From positions 248,001-312,000 of the forward strand of contig NZ_BJFL01000002.1 of assembly GCF_005405885.1 (NCBI RefSeq): 64,000 nucleotides of DNA, written 5' to 3'. Below are positions 26,218 to 34,711 of this stretch, piece after piece; position 1 is the stretch's first letter, and every line of letters starts with the position of its first letter. Made by a program: the position numbers and the translations under genes. A model generated the notes under the pieces. The model saw only the letters and a list, made by a program, of their open reading frames with translations, was not told the origin of the DNA and did no database searches. This stretch comes from Gandjariella thermophila (GTDB taxonomy: Bacteria; Actinomycetota; Actinomycetes; Mycobacteriales; Pseudonocardiaceae).

Positions 26218-26366
26218 GTCGACGGCGTTGGCGCGCGGATATGGATCACCGTCGCACTCGGATTGTTCCGGGTCAATGAAGGAGTCCTCCTTTCCGCCCG
26301 CGCCCGCGATATCCGGACGGGCGCTCCACCGATTCAGCGAACCCGCCGCCGCGGCGGCGGGGCGGC

Positions 26367-26540
26367 CTACCGTCCCGCGCGTACCGCCTCCGGCAGCGCC
26401 GGCCGCACCCGTTCCTCCCAGAACCGGAAGAACGCGTCCTGCTCGGGCCCGATCTGCTGGACGTAGACCTCGTCGTAGCCGGCGTCGAGCGGCCGGACGA
26501 GTCGGTGTCCGGCCGAGGCGGTGACGGCGGCATGGACGTC
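26367..26540 (-). pseudogene. C-terminal remnant of an F420-dependent LLM-class oxidoreductase
   Basis: The minus-strand frame reads RPLDAGYDEVYVQQIGPEQD, then A-F-F-R-F-W-E-E-R-V-R-P-A-L, and ends in a stop. This is the last strand and helix of TIGR03557-type F420-dependent flavin-like oxidoreductases (D-x-G-[YF]-D-x-[VI]-Y-V-x-Q-[IV]-G-P-[DE]-Q). Everything upstream, including the F420-binding barrel, is gone. Within the same 421-base gap the plus strand at 26555-26623 has an open stretch R-F-D-A-D-Q-L-A-A-R-A-V-V-R-V-G-F-A that I cannot assign. Confidence 0.6.
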
Positions 26541-26638
26541 GGAGGTTCGACGCGGACCAGCTAGCCGCGCGTGCGGTGGTCCGTGTCGGCTTCGCCGACC
26601 CGCAGCGGGCCGTGGAGGCCTGACCTGCGAGGGGCCGC

Positions 26639-27157
26639 CTAGTCCACCGGGGATTCGCCGGAGCGGCTCAGCCCGGCCAGGATGCGCTCCATGACGTGCG
26701 GGTCCACCCCGGGTGGCTCGTCCGCAAGGCGTTCCGCGGCCGGCGAGCGCCGCGGCTCCCGGTGTGGCAGCGGCACCGACGAGGCGTTCACCCCGCCCGG
26801 CAACGGCAGCTCGCACCACATGACCTTGCCGCGGTGGTCCTTGTGCACGATGTCCACCCGCCGGCCGTTCAGGGCGGGCGGCTGGCCAGCCGCCGAGGCG
26901 GGCTGGTCGTCCTCCACCTCGACCACCAGGCTGTCGCCGCGCAGCCGCAGCCGCACGGTGACGAATCCGGGTGTCCCGGAGCCGGTGCCGTCCACGGTGG
27001 CCTGCACCAACCGGCAGGCCACCTCCGCCGCCTCGTCCGCCAGCGGCCGCAGGGACCACTCGCTGAGCGTGAACCGGACGAACATGTCGGCGCACTTCAC
27101 GGCGCTGGGCTGCGCGATCAGCTGAAGGTCGTCGACCTGGGTGGTGTGGGTGTTCAC
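26639..27157 (-). CDS. Small ATP-binding (RsbW-like, degenerate HATPase) protein
   Basis: 172 residues. The layout (beta-rich start, A-D-M-F-V-R-F-T-L-S-E-W, then helix L-A-D-E-A-A-E-V-A-C-R-L-V-Q-A) is that of the small anti-sigma-type ATPases abundant in actinobacteria, but the N-box E-L-x-x-N-A is replaced (A-C-R-L-V-Q-A-T-V) and the ATP-lid glycines are weak, so kinase activity is doubtful. Residues 120-172 form an Arg/Pro-rich tail. GTG 27157 has GAAGGGAT nearby. Possible partner of sigma or anti-anti-sigma factors; not next to any. Confidence 0.65.
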   Translation of the reverse strand: MNTHTTQVDDLQLIAQPSAVKCADMFVRFTLSEWSLRPLADEAAEVACRLVQATVDGTGSGTPGFVTVRLRLRGDSLVVEVEDDQPASAAGQPPALNGRRVDIVHKDHRGKVMWCELPLPGGVNASSVPLPHREPRRSPAAERLADEPPGVDPHVMERILAGLSRSGESPVD

Positions 27158-27273
27158 CGGGATCCCTTCCTTCGTCGCGCCATGTGCAGGCTGCAAGCCT
27201 CACCCGAAAGCCGCATCTTGCCAACTGGAGCCTGGGCGACGCCGGGCAGGTCCGGGGTGCGCATGTCACGATT

Positions 27274-27316
27274 GCGTAACCGGCCCCGCGGTGTGGTACC
27301 GCGGGGCCGGTTACGC
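27274..27316. terminator. Nineteen-base perfect hairpin terminator
   Basis: A 19-base arm (27274-27292, GCGTAACCGGCCCCGCGGT) pairs perfectly with 27298-27316 across a five-base loop. It lies 13 bases after the end of the 54-residue gene read leftward and is the strongest hairpin I noticed in the window. Absence of a T-run is normal for such genomes. Confidence 0.75.
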
Positions 27317-27328
27317 GCTCCGGGCCAG

Positions 27329-27493
27329 TCAGTCCTCCTCGTCCGGCGCGGAGTGGTCGGCCACCCCGGGCGTGGGGTCGCGGGACAGATCGATCAGCGG
27401 GTGCACTCCCGCGCCCTCCGGCGCCGCGTGGCGCGGGCCCCCGTGAGCGGATGGGTCCGCCGCGGACTCGTCTTCGCTCTTCTGCTTGCTCAT
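27329..27493 (-). CDS. 54-residue acidic hydrophilic protein
   Basis: 54 residues, rich in Ser, Asp, Glu, Pro and His (M-S-K-Q-K-S-E-D-E-S-A-A-D..., ending A-P-D-E-E-D). There is no hydrophobic core, so it is probably disordered. GGAGGT lies five bases before ATG 27493 and a strong hairpin follows the stop, which together argue that it is a real gene. Family unknown. Confidence 0.7.
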   Translation of the reverse strand: MSKQKSEDESAADPSAHGGPRHAAPEGAGVHPLIDLSRDPTPGVADHSAPDEED

Positions 27494-27786
27494 GAACAAC
27501 CTCCGATTCGACGCCGCCACGCTAGGGCGTGCCGATCTCGCTCGCGACCGGTTCCGCGTCGATGTGGTGTACGGCATTCCCACTTCCCAGACGCATCGGG
27601 AGGGTGCCGGGTTCGCCCCGCGCCCACCACAGCCGCCGGGCATTGCGGAATTCGGGCGAGGCCACACCCGCGCCATGGTCACCGCACGTGCTTGGGGTGC
27701 CGCGACAAGGGGGATGCTACCTGGGCTTATCGTGTATCCGTTCGGATTATTGCCGGCCAACCCGACTATTGCGGCACACTGGCGAT

Positions 27787-28242
27787 GTGAGGTATTCGAA
27801 AACCGGGTGGTACGCGGTATTCGAGAGTGCCGAACAGCCGCACGGGTGGGACGAGCGGGAGGTCGAGGCATTCTCCGGAGCGCGCGAGGCCCTCGTCGTC
27901 GACTCGCGGCTGGGTCGTCTGGTGCCGGCCTGCCGCCAGCCGGGTTTCCTGGAGTTGCGCCCATGTGAACGGGTCACCAGCGTGGTGTCCTGCCAGCCGG
28001 GATGGTGGGTCTGCGGCCCCGACCGGCGGGAGGCGGTCGTCGCGTGGCTGATCTCCCATGACGGCAAGGGGGTGCCGCTGGTGCCCTCGCGCGGCGAGGG
28101 CGTGGCGTGGCCGGCGGCGCCGACCGCGACCCTCGTCGGGCCCGAGCCGCCCGGTGAGGACGGCGGCGCCGATGCGGGGGTGCGCATGCCCAACGGGCGC
28201 GGCACCCGCTACGGTCCCGAATCGCCTGCGCCGATCGGGTAG
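27787..28242 (+). CDS. Hypothetical protein, 151 residues
   Basis: Starts at GTG 27787 (M-R-Y-S-K-T-G-W-Y-A-V-F-E-S). It is compact and aromatic in the first 95 residues (G-W-W-V-C-G-P-D-R-R-E-A-V-V-A-W-L) with four cysteines, then has a Pro/Gly-rich tail. No family recognised. The 293-base gap in front is more AT-rich than average and contains ATCCGTTCGGAT (27736-27747), a small inverted repeat 40 bases upstream that could be a promoter or operator element. It overlaps the convergent next gene by 34 bases at the stop ends. Confidence 0.6.
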   Translation: MRYSKTGWYAVFESAEQPHGWDEREVEAFSGAREALVVDSRLGRLVPACRQPGFLELRPCERVTSVVSCQPGWWVCGPDRREAVVAWLISHDGKGVPLVPSRGEGVAWPAAPTATLVGPEPPGEDGGADAGVRMPNGRGTRYGPESPAPIG

Positions 28243-28697
28243 AGCAGCCCGAGCGCGTCGTCCAGCCACGATTCCGCGACGACCAGCGCCCACCCGGCCT
28301 CGCCCAGCTCGGCGAGCAGCGACTCCTGGTCCAGCCGCCGGTCCAGGACCGCCGCATCCAGCGGGTCCAGCCGAGGATGGGTGAGTTCGACGTCGTCGGC
28401 GGCCACCCGCAACACCGCCGCCAGCGGCGCGGACAGCCCCGGATGGCCGGCGGCGGCGCGAAACACCGCGGGCGCCGCGAGCACCCGCTGTACTCGCGCG
28501 TCCACGGTCGGCAGCACCTCGGTCAGCGGCGGGCGCAACGCCGCCCACACGCCCCCGGCGGCGCGCCGGTCGGCCGCGCTCGGCGACCATTCGGCACGCT
28601 CCAGGCCACGCCAGGCCTCCCGGAGCGCCGCACGAAGCCGCTCCGGCGGGGGTGGCCGACCGGCCGACGAGCGGGGCGGCAACTGCGGCGGTGCCAT
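28209..28697 (-). CDS. Hypothetical alpha-helical protein, 162 residues
   Basis: Starts at ATG 28697. It has a proline-rich N-terminus (about 20 residues), then helices rich in Ala, Leu and Arg (L-R-A-A-L-R-E-A-W-R-G-L-E-R-A-E-W). It looks soluble. No family recognised and no ribosome site stands out. Convergent with the 151-residue gene, overlapping by 34 bases. The 297 bases between its start and the next gene contain nothing I can identify. Confidence 0.6.
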   Translation of the reverse strand: MAPPQLPPRSSAGRPPPPERLRAALREAWRGLERAEWSPSAADRRAAGGVWAALRPPLTEVLPTVDARVQRVLAAPAVFRAAAGHPGLSAPLAAVLRVAADDVELTHPRLDPLDAAVLDRRLDQESLLAELGEAGWALVVAESWLDDALGLLYPIGAGDSGP

Positions 28698-28994
28698 GGG
28701 CCTAGCCTGCCCGGCGGACCGGCACCGCACCAGCGCGCCGCGGGGCCGGTGGCCGGGCGCCGCGTGGCGACCTCGCCCGGCGCTCCCGTTCCGCGCTGGA
28801 CGTCTTCGTCGCCCGCGCGCACCCGACGGCTCTATCCCACGCCCGAGCGCCACCCGTCGCCGGTTCACCACTGGTGACCCGGGCTCACCCGGGCGTCGCG
28901 CCCGCACCCGGCTCTCGACGCCGTCGGGGAACCGCTGCCACTGTGGCGGCAGGCGCGCCGGAGGACCGGGCGCGGGTGCGGCGGAGGGTGAGGC

Positions 28995-29420
28995 ATGACC
29001 AAGTCACTGCGGGAACTGTCGGACCGGCTGGAGATCCAGGACCTGCTCGTCGACTACAGCGACGCCGTCGACCGTCGCGACTGGGACGCGCTCGACCACG
29101 TGTTCACCCCGGACGCCGTGATCGACTTTCGGGCCACCGGCGGCGCCCACGGCGACCTGCCCACCATCAAGGCGTTCCTCGCCGACGCGCTGTCCCACTT
29201 CACCGCCTCGCAGCACCTGGTGGCGGCCAGCAAGATCGAACTGGCGGGGGACACCGCGACCGGCCGCACCATGTGCCACAACCCGATGGTGCTCGACGGC
29301 CAGGTGATGTTCGTCGGGCTGTGGTACGTCGACCGCTTCGTGCGCACCGAGGCCGGTTGGCGCATCCGGCACCGCGAGCAGGAACTGGCCTACCTCCACA
29401 ACGCGCCGAGCGGCCGGTAA
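28995..29420 (+). CDS. Nuclear transport factor 2-like (SnoaL_4) protein
   Basis: 141 residues. The SnoaL/NTF2 cone fold is recognised by LEIQDLLVDYSDAVDRRDWD, L-D-H-V-F-T-P-D-A-V-I-D-F, SHFTASQHLV and W-R-I-R-H-R-E-Q-E. The catalytic Asp/His positions of the dehydratase-isomerase subgroup are compatible (Tyr, Asp and His present), so a small-molecule cyclase, isomerase or dehydratase role is possible. GGAGGGTGAGGC precedes ATG 28995. Its stop is followed immediately by the remnant of an IclR regulator. Confidence 0.88.
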   Translation: MTKSLRELSDRLEIQDLLVDYSDAVDRRDWDALDHVFTPDAVIDFRATGGAHGDLPTIKAFLADALSHFTASQHLVAASKIELAGDTATGRTMCHNPMVLDGQVMFVGLWYVDRFVRTEAGWRIRHREQELAYLHNAPSGR

Positions 29421-29429
29421 CCCCGGGGC

Positions 29430-29590
29430 CTGTTCGGTTACCACTACCAGCAGGACCTGGACTTGGCCGCCGAGGGTGAGCTGGTGGCCCGCCAGGTCGC
29501 CGCCGAGTGCGGGGAGACCGCGCACGTCGCGGTGCTGGACGGGGTGGACGTCGTGTACGTGTGCAAGATCGACTCGATGGTCGGTCCAGC
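29430..29590 (+). pseudogene. Internal fragment of an IclR-family regulator
   Basis: The plus strand reads L-D-L-A-A-E-G-E-L-V-A-R-Q-V-A-A, then E-C-G-E-T-A-H-V-A-V-L-D-G, V-D-V-V-Y-V-C-K-I-D-S. This is the start of the IclR effector-binding domain (x-E-C-G-E-T-A-H-L-A-V-L-D-G-x-x-V-x-Y-x-x-K). Both the N-terminal helix-turn-helix and most of the ligand domain are missing. The fragment stops where the end of the structured repeat begins (about 29583), so a recombination or insertion at the repeat may have truncated it. Confidence 0.7.
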
Positions 29591-29607
29591 TCCGGAACAG
29601 GCTGTCA
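29583..29607 (-). repeat. Terminal fragment of the 170-bp structured repeat
   Basis: GGTCCAGCTCCGGAACAGGC followed by TGTCAG matches the right end of the full repeat (GTCCGTCCCGTTCCGAAACAGGCTGTCAG in the 36-kb copy, positions 36329-36357). The TGA of the terminal TGACAG is the stop codon of the drug exporter gene read leftward. Confidence 0.6.
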
Positions 29608-31047
29608 GATGCTGGCCGGCCGGCGGAAGGTGAGTGCGACCGCCAGGCTGCAGCAGGCGAACACCACGGCCCCCGTGAACGCCTCCGTCATGCCGGTGAC
29701 CAGCACGTGCTGCGCGGTGACCCCGGCGCCCCGGGCGGCGTGCCGGGTGGCCGTGCCGAAGATCGTCACCAGCACGGCGAGGCCGAGCGTCGCGCCCACC
29801 TGCTGCATGGTCTGCAGCACCCCGCCGGCCGCGCCGGCGTCCTGCGCCCGCACCGACGACATGACCAGCACGTTCAGCGGGGAGAACGCCAGGCCAATGC
29901 CGACGCCCATCATCAGCATCGGGCCGAGCAGGCCGGGCAGGTAGCTGGTGGCCGGGCTGAGCCGGGTCAGCCAGCCCAGGCCCGCGATGATCAGCAGGGT
30001 GCCGGTCACCGCCAGCGGCTTGGGCCCGAACCGGGGGAGCAGGGTAGGGATCAGTCGGGTCATCGTGAACAGCGCCGCCGCCATGGGCAGGAAGGCGAAG
30101 CCGGTGGTCAGCGGCCCGAATCCGCTGATCTCCTGGAGGAACTGGGTCAGGAAGAAGAACATCGACATCATGGCCATCGGGCCGAGGAAGAAGTTGAGGT
30201 AGGCGGACGCGCGGTTGCGGTCGGCGAACAACCGCAGCGGCATCAGCGGTTCCGGGCTGCGCGCCTCGATCAGCAGGAAGGCCACGAGCAGGACCACGCC
30301 GCCGGCCAGGGCGAGCAGGGTCGCCCGGTCACCCCACCCGAACGTGGCGGCGTGGATGAACGCGTACACCAGTGCCGCCACTCCAGCCGTGGCCGTGACC
30401 GCGCCGGGCAGGTCCAGCCGGGCGGGGTTGCGCTCCGGGCGGGCCACGAATCGGCCGGCGAGCAGGGTGACCGCCGCGCCGAACGGCACGTTGATGAACA
30501 TCACCCACCGCCAGGACAGCAACTCGGTGAGCAGGCCGCCGACGACGAGCCCGATGGCGAAGCCGCCGCTGGCGACGCCGGAGAAGATCGCGAGTGCGCG
30601 GACCCGTTCCCGCGGGTCGGTGAACGTGGTGCTGATCAGGGCCAGCGTGCTGGGTCCCGCCGCGGCCGCGCCGAGCCCCTGGGCGACACGGGACAGCAGC
30701 AGCCAGGTGGCCGAGGTCGCCAGCCCGCCGGCGAGCGAGGCGAGGGTGAACACGGCCGTGCCGGCGATGAACATGCGGCGGCGGCCGACGATGTCGCCGG
30801 CCCGGCCGCCGAGCAGCAGCAGGCCGCCGAAGACCAGCGTGTAGGCGTTGAGCACCCAGGACAGCCCGGTGGGGGAGAAGTGCAGGTCGGCCTGGATGCG
30901 CGGCAGCGCCACGTTCATCACCGTGGCATCCAGGATCAGCATGAGTTGGCAGGTCACCAGGACCGGCAGGGCGAGGCGGTGCGGGCGCGGCGTCACCCGC
31001 TCTCTGGCATCCGCGGCGTCGCCCACGGTCAGGGTCTGTTGGCTCAA
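29605..31047 (-). CDS. MFS drug exporter, DHA2 (EmrB/QacA) type
   Basis: 480 residues, 14 transmembrane helices expected. Family motifs: helix 1 L-I-L-D-A-T-V-M-N-V-A-L-P (motif D1), loop 2-3 G-G-R-A-G-D-I-V-G-R-R-R (motif A) and helix 5 G-x-x-x-G-x-x-x-G-G (motif C, GFAIGLVVGGLL). It would export drugs or metabolites by proton antiport. Divergent from a TetR gene with paired operators between, so it is the probable target. The stop codon lies in a repeat end. The final residues are R-R-P-A-S-I. Confidence 0.92.
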   Translation of the reverse strand: MSQQTLTVGDAADARERVTPRPHRLALPVLVTCQLMLILDATVMNVALPRIQADLHFSPTGLSWVLNAYTLVFGGLLLLGGRAGDIVGRRRMFIAGTAVFTLASLAGGLATSATWLLLSRVAQGLGAAAAGPSTLALISTTFTDPRERVRALAIFSGVASGGFAIGLVVGGLLTELLSWRWVMFINVPFGAAVTLLAGRFVARPERNPARLDLPGAVTATAGVAALVYAFIHAATFGWGDRATLLALAGGVVLLVAFLLIEARSPEPLMPLRLFADRNRASAYLNFFLGPMAMMSMFFFLTQFLQEISGFGPLTTGFAFLPMAAALFTMTRLIPTLLPRFGPKPLAVTGTLLIIAGLGWLTRLSPATSYLPGLLGPMLMMGVGIGLAFSPLNVLVMSSVRAQDAGAAGGVLQTMQQVGATLGLAVLVTIFGTATRHAARGAGVTAQHVLVTGMTEAFTGAVVFACCSLAVALTFRRPASI

Positions 31048-31077
31048 GGAGGTGCTCCAGCGGTGGGGAGAGAAAAC

Positions 31078-31158
31078 CGGAGAACGTCTCCGGATCGGTC
31101 GGGGGTAGCATATGGAGGCCGCCTCCGGTTGCGCAAGCCTATTCGGAGAGAGTCTCCG
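31078..31158. promoter_or_regulatory. Paired TetR operators between the exporter and its repressor
   Basis: CGGAGA-ACG-TCTCCG (31078-31092) and CGGAGA-GAG-TCTCCG (31144-31158) are two copies of the same perfect palindrome with identical six-base arms, 66 bases apart, about six helical turns. Between them lies another perfect palindrome, GGAGGC-C-GCCTCC (31114-31126). One outer site is next to each gene start, as expected for a TetR protein that represses both directions. Confidence 0.8.
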
Positions 31159-31184
31159 ATTCCACTGGTGTGAGGAGGTCCTCG

Positions 31185-31769
31185 GTGGCGACGGACCCCG
31201 CGACCAACCCTCCGAGCGGCGCGCCCCGCCCGATGCGCGCGGACGCCCGGCGCAACTACGAGCGCCTGGTGGCCACCGCCCGCGACGTGTTCACCGAGCA
31301 GGGGCCGGACGCGCCGCTGGACGACATCGCCCGGCGAGCCGGGGTCGGTCCCGGCACGCTGTACCGGCACTTCCCGACCCGTGAGGCGCTGGTGGAGGCG
31401 GTGTACCGGGGAGAGATCGCCGACCTGAGTGCGCGCGCGTACCAACTACTCGAGGACTTCTCGCCGGCGGACGCGCTGGTGGCGTGGCTGGCCGAGCAGG
31501 TCCGGTTCGCCACGCTCAAGCGCGGCCTCGCGGCCACGCTGAAGGCCGTGGTCGACCGCGACTCGGAGACGTTCGCCTGGTGCCACACCACGTTGCGAGA
31601 CGCGGCGGCCGCGGTGGTGACCCGCGCCCAGGAGGCGGGCGCGATCCGGCCGGACGTGACGCCCACGGACGTGCTCCGCCTCTGCCATGGCGTGGCGGTG
31701 GCCACCGAGCACGCTCCGGACGACGCCGACCGGCTGCTGTCCGTGCTGCTCGACGGCCTCCGTGGCTAG
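31185..31769 (+). CDS. TetR-family repressor of the divergent exporter
   Basis: 194 residues. The N-terminal helix-turn-helix spans about residues 20-65 (L-V-A-T-A-R-D-V-F-T-E-Q-G-P, then LDDIARRAGVGPGTLYRHFP, the TetR signature). The C-terminal ligand domain carries K-R-G-L-A-A-T-L-K-A-V and matches the AcrR-like group near SCO-type repressors. GTG 31185 is chosen because GAGGAGG lies six bases upstream; an earlier GTG at 31170 overlaps the ribosome site. It presumably binds the CGGAGA-N3-TCTCCG sites. Confidence 0.93.
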   Translation: MATDPATNPPSGAPRPMRADARRNYERLVATARDVFTEQGPDAPLDDIARRAGVGPGTLYRHFPTREALVEAVYRGEIADLSARAYQLLEDFSPADALVAWLAEQVRFATLKRGLAATLKAVVDRDSETFAWCHTTLRDAAAAVVTRAQEAGAIRPDVTPTDVLRLCHGVAVATEHAPDDADRLLSVLLDGLRG

Positions 31770-31916
31770 CGGGAGCCCCGCCGGCGCGACCCCTCCGGGC
31801 ACGGTCCGAAACCGCTGCGCGGCCGGGCCCCGTCCGCCTGTCCGCGCTCCCGCTCCGGGAAGAACGCGACCGCTAGCTCCGCCCGGCGAGCACCGGTGCC
31901 GGCCGGTGAGCCGGGA

Positions 31917-34286
31917 TCACCGGCGGTGGCCGTTGTCGTAGCCGGCGCGCCGCAGCGCCTCCGCCATGGCTCCGGTGGGTGCGGCGCCCTGGCGGCGCTG
32001 GCCGCCGCGCCGGTTGCCGCCGGAGCCGCGCCGCTCGCCGCCACCGGACGGGCGTCGCTCGGCGCGGCGCTCCGGCTCGTCGTCCAGCCGCAGCGTCAGC
32101 GAGATCCGCTTCCGCGGGATGTCGACGTCGAGCACCTTCACCCGGACGATGTCGCCCGGCTTGACCACCTCGCGCGGGTCCCTGACGAAGTTCTTCGACA
32201 TCGCCGACACGTGCACCAGCCCGTCCTGGTGGACGCCGACGTCGACGAACGCGCCGAACGCGGCGACGTTGGTGACCACGCCTTCCAGAACCATGCCCTG
32301 CTCGAGGTCGGCGAGCGTGTCCACGCCCTCGGCGAACGTCGCGGTCTGGAAGGCGGGCCGCGGGTCACGTCCCGGCTTCTCCAACTCGCGCAGGATGTCC
32401 GTCACCGTGGGCAGGCCGAAGGTGTCGTCGACGAACCGCTCCGGCCTGATCGACCGCAGCACCTTGGTGTCGCCGATCAGGGTGGTGAGATCCGCTTCCG
32501 TGGCTTGCAGGATCCGCCGCACCACCGGATAGGCCTCGGGGTGCACGCTGGACGCGTCCAGCGGGTCGTCGCCACCGCGGATGCGGAGGAACCCGGCGCA
32601 CTGCTCGAACGCCTTCGGGCCGAGCCGCGGCACGTCCTTCAACGCCTGCCGGGACCGGAACGGCCCGTTCGTGTCACGGTGCTGCACGATGTTCTCAGCC
32701 AGCCCGGCGCCGATCCCGGACACCCGGGTGAGCAGCGGCGCGGACGCGGTGTTGACGTCCACGCCGACGGCGTTCACGCAGTCCTCCACCACCGCGTCCA
32801 GCGAGCGGGACAGCTTCGCCTCGGACACGTCGTGCTGGTACTGGCCGACGCCGATGGACTTCGGGTCGATCTTCACCAGTTCGGCAAGCGGATCCTGGAG
32901 CCGGCGCGCGATGGACACCGCGCCGCGCAGCGACACGTCCAGTTCGGGGAGTTCCCGCGAGGCGTACTCGGACGCCGAGTACACCGACGCTCCGGCCTCG
33001 GACACCACCACCTTGGTCAGCTTCAGCTCGGGGTGCTGCCTGATCAGATCGCCGGCCAGCTTGTCGGTCTCCCGGGAGGCGGTGCCGTTGCCGATGGCGA
33101 TCAGCTCCACCCGGTGCTCGCGGGCCAGCCGGGCCAGCGCGGCGATGGACTCGTCCCAGCGTCGCGCCGGCTTGTGCGGGTGGATCGTCTCGGTGGCCAC
33201 CACCTTGCCGGTGGCGTCCACCACGGCGACCTTCACGCCGGTGCGGTAACCGGGGTCGAGGCCCATCGTCGTGCGCGACCCGGCGGGCGCGGCGAGCAGC
33301 AGGTCGCGCAGGTTCGCCGCGAACACCCGCACCGCTTCGTCCTCGGCGTTCTGCCGCAGCCGCGTGCGCAGGTCGATGCCGAGGTGGACGAGGATGCGGG
33401 TGCGCCAGGCCCAGCGCACCGTGTCGGCCAGCCAGCGGTCGGCCGGGCGGCCGCGGTCGGCGACGCCGAACCGGGCCGCGATGCGCATCTCGTAGTCGCC
33501 GGGCCCGTCCGCCGGTTCCCCGGTCGGCTCCTCCGGTTCCAGGGTGAGGTCGAGGATCTCGTCCTTCTCACCGCGGAACATCGCCAGGATGCGGTGCGAG
33601 GGCAACTTGGTGAACGGCTCGGAGAAGTCGAAGTAGTCGGCGAACTTCGCGCCGGCCTCCTCCTTGCCCTCGCGCACCCGGGACACCAGGCGGCCGCGCG
33701 ACCACATCCGCTCGCGCAGCTCGCCGATCAGGTCGGCGTCCTCGGCGAACCGCTCGACCAGGATGGCGCGGGCACCGTCCAGCGCGGCCGCGACATCGGC
33801 CACGCCCCGGTCCGCGTGGACGAACGCGGCGGCCGCCTGCTCGGGGTCCTGCGCCGGGTCGTCGAGCAGCGCGTCGGCCAGCGGTTCCAGCCCGGCCTCG
33901 CGGGCGACCTGCGCCTTGGTGCGCCGCTTGGGTTTGTAGGGCAGGTAGATGTCTTCCAGGCGGGCCTTGGAGTCGGCGGCGAGGATCCGCGCCTCCAGGG
34001 CGTCGTCCAGCTTGCCCTGGTTGCGGATGGACTCCAGGATCGCGGCCCGCCGCTCCTCCAGCTCGCGCAGGTATCGCAGCCGGTCCTCCAGCGCGCGGAG
34101 CTGGGTGTCGTCCAGCGCGCCGGTGGCTTCCTTGCGGTAGCGGGCGATGAACGGAACGGTGGCCCCGCCGTCCAGCAGCTCGACGGCCGCCTGGACCTGT
34201 CGCTCGCGGACGCCGAGTTCGTCGGCGATCCGCTGGTGCAGAGCCCTTCCGGGGGTGACCCCGGACCCCGTGGTTGACGTCGTCAC
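31917..34286 (-). CDS. tex: Tex family RNA-binding transcription accessory protein
   Basis: 789 residues, normal length. In order: helix-rich N-terminus ([16 protein letters not shown]), the YqgF/RuvC-like domain beginning [19 protein letters not shown], two helix-hairpin-helix units (Y-Q-H-D-V-S-E and [11 protein letters not shown]) and a C-terminal S1 domain ([20 protein letters not shown]) followed by an Arg/Gly-rich tail. Tex binds nucleic acid and RNA polymerase and helps with transcription and tolerance of stress. Start GTG 34286. Alone on its strand. Confidence 0.95.
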   Translation of the reverse strand: MTTSTTGSGVTPGRALHQRIADELGVRERQVQAAVELLDGGATVPFIARYRKEATGALDDTQLRALEDRLRYLRELEERRAAILESIRNQGKLDDALEARILAADSKARLEDIYLPYKPKRRTKAQVAREAGLEPLADALLDDPAQDPEQAAAAFVHADRGVADVAAALDGARAILVERFAEDADLIGELRERMWSRGRLVSRVREGKEEAGAKFADYFDFSEPFTKLPSHRILAMFRGEKDEILDLTLEPEEPTGEPADGPGDYEMRIAARFGVADRGRPADRWLADTVRWAWRTRILVHLGIDLRTRLRQNAEDEAVRVFAANLRDLLLAAPAGSRTTMGLDPGYRTGVKVAVVDATGKVVATETIHPHKPARRWDESIAALARLAREHRVELIAIGNGTASRETDKLAGDLIRQHPELKLTKVVVSEAGASVYSASEYASRELPELDVSLRGAVSIARRLQDPLAELVKIDPKSIGVGQYQHDVSEAKLSRSLDAVVEDCVNAVGVDVNTASAPLLTRVSGIGAGLAENIVQHRDTNGPFRSRQALKDVPRLGPKAFEQCAGFLRIRGGDDPLDASSVHPEAYPVVRRILQATEADLTTLIGDTKVLRSIRPERFVDDTFGLPTVTDILRELEKPGRDPRPAFQTATFAEGVDTLADLEQGMVLEGVVTNVAAFGAFVDVGVHQDGLVHVSAMSKNFVRDPREVVKPGDIVRVKVLDVDIPRKRISLTLRLDDEPERRAERRPSGGGERRGSGGNRRGGQRRQGAAPTGAMAEALRRAGYDNGHRR

Positions 34287-34438
34287 GACCTGGTCCGCCT
34301 TCTCGATCGACTTCCGGGTGCATTCTGCCCGGCCCGCCGGCCGGGTGCGCCTCGGGTGACGGTGGCGAGCCAGCGGCTCTGCCTAGTCTTGACCGGCGGG
34401 CGACGTTTGCCCTGGTAGGCGGCATGTCGGGGGGTGCC

Positions 34439-34711
34439 ATGAGTTACCGAGCGTCACCGCGGTCCGGTGAGCCACGCGATCCCTGGCGCAGCGTGGCCGA
34501 CGAGTTGGAGGAGGCGGTTGGTGAACTCGTCGGCAGGTTCGGGGACCGGTTCGACGAGTCCACGATCCGGGAACTGCTGCGCGCGTCGTACGAGGAGGTC
34601 GCGTCGACCGCCCGGCACCGCGGCTACCTCATGGTGCTGGCCATGCACCGCGCGGCGGACCGGCTGCGCCGTGGGCGGCCGGCGGGCGGCGGGACAGGTT
34701 CAGCGGGGTGA
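34439..34711 (+). CDS. Three-helix-bundle dimerization-domain protein
   Basis: 90 residues with three predicted helices: residues 15-35 (W-R-S-V-A-D-E-L-E-E-A-V-G-E-L), 42-56 and 58-78 (L-M-V-L-A-M-H-R-A-A-D-R-L-R). The pattern E-L-x-x-x-F-G-D-R-x-x-x-x-T-I-R-E-L-L fits the small three-helix-bundle proteins frequent in Pseudonocardiales, of unknown function. A run of G (GGGGGG) precedes ATG 34439. It overlaps the 3' end of sigF by 12 bases, tail-to-tail. Confidence 0.75.
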   Translation: MSYRASPRSGEPRDPWRSVADELEEAVGELVGRFGDRFDESTIRELLRASYEEVASTARHRGYLMVLAMHRAADRLRRGRPAGGGTGSAG

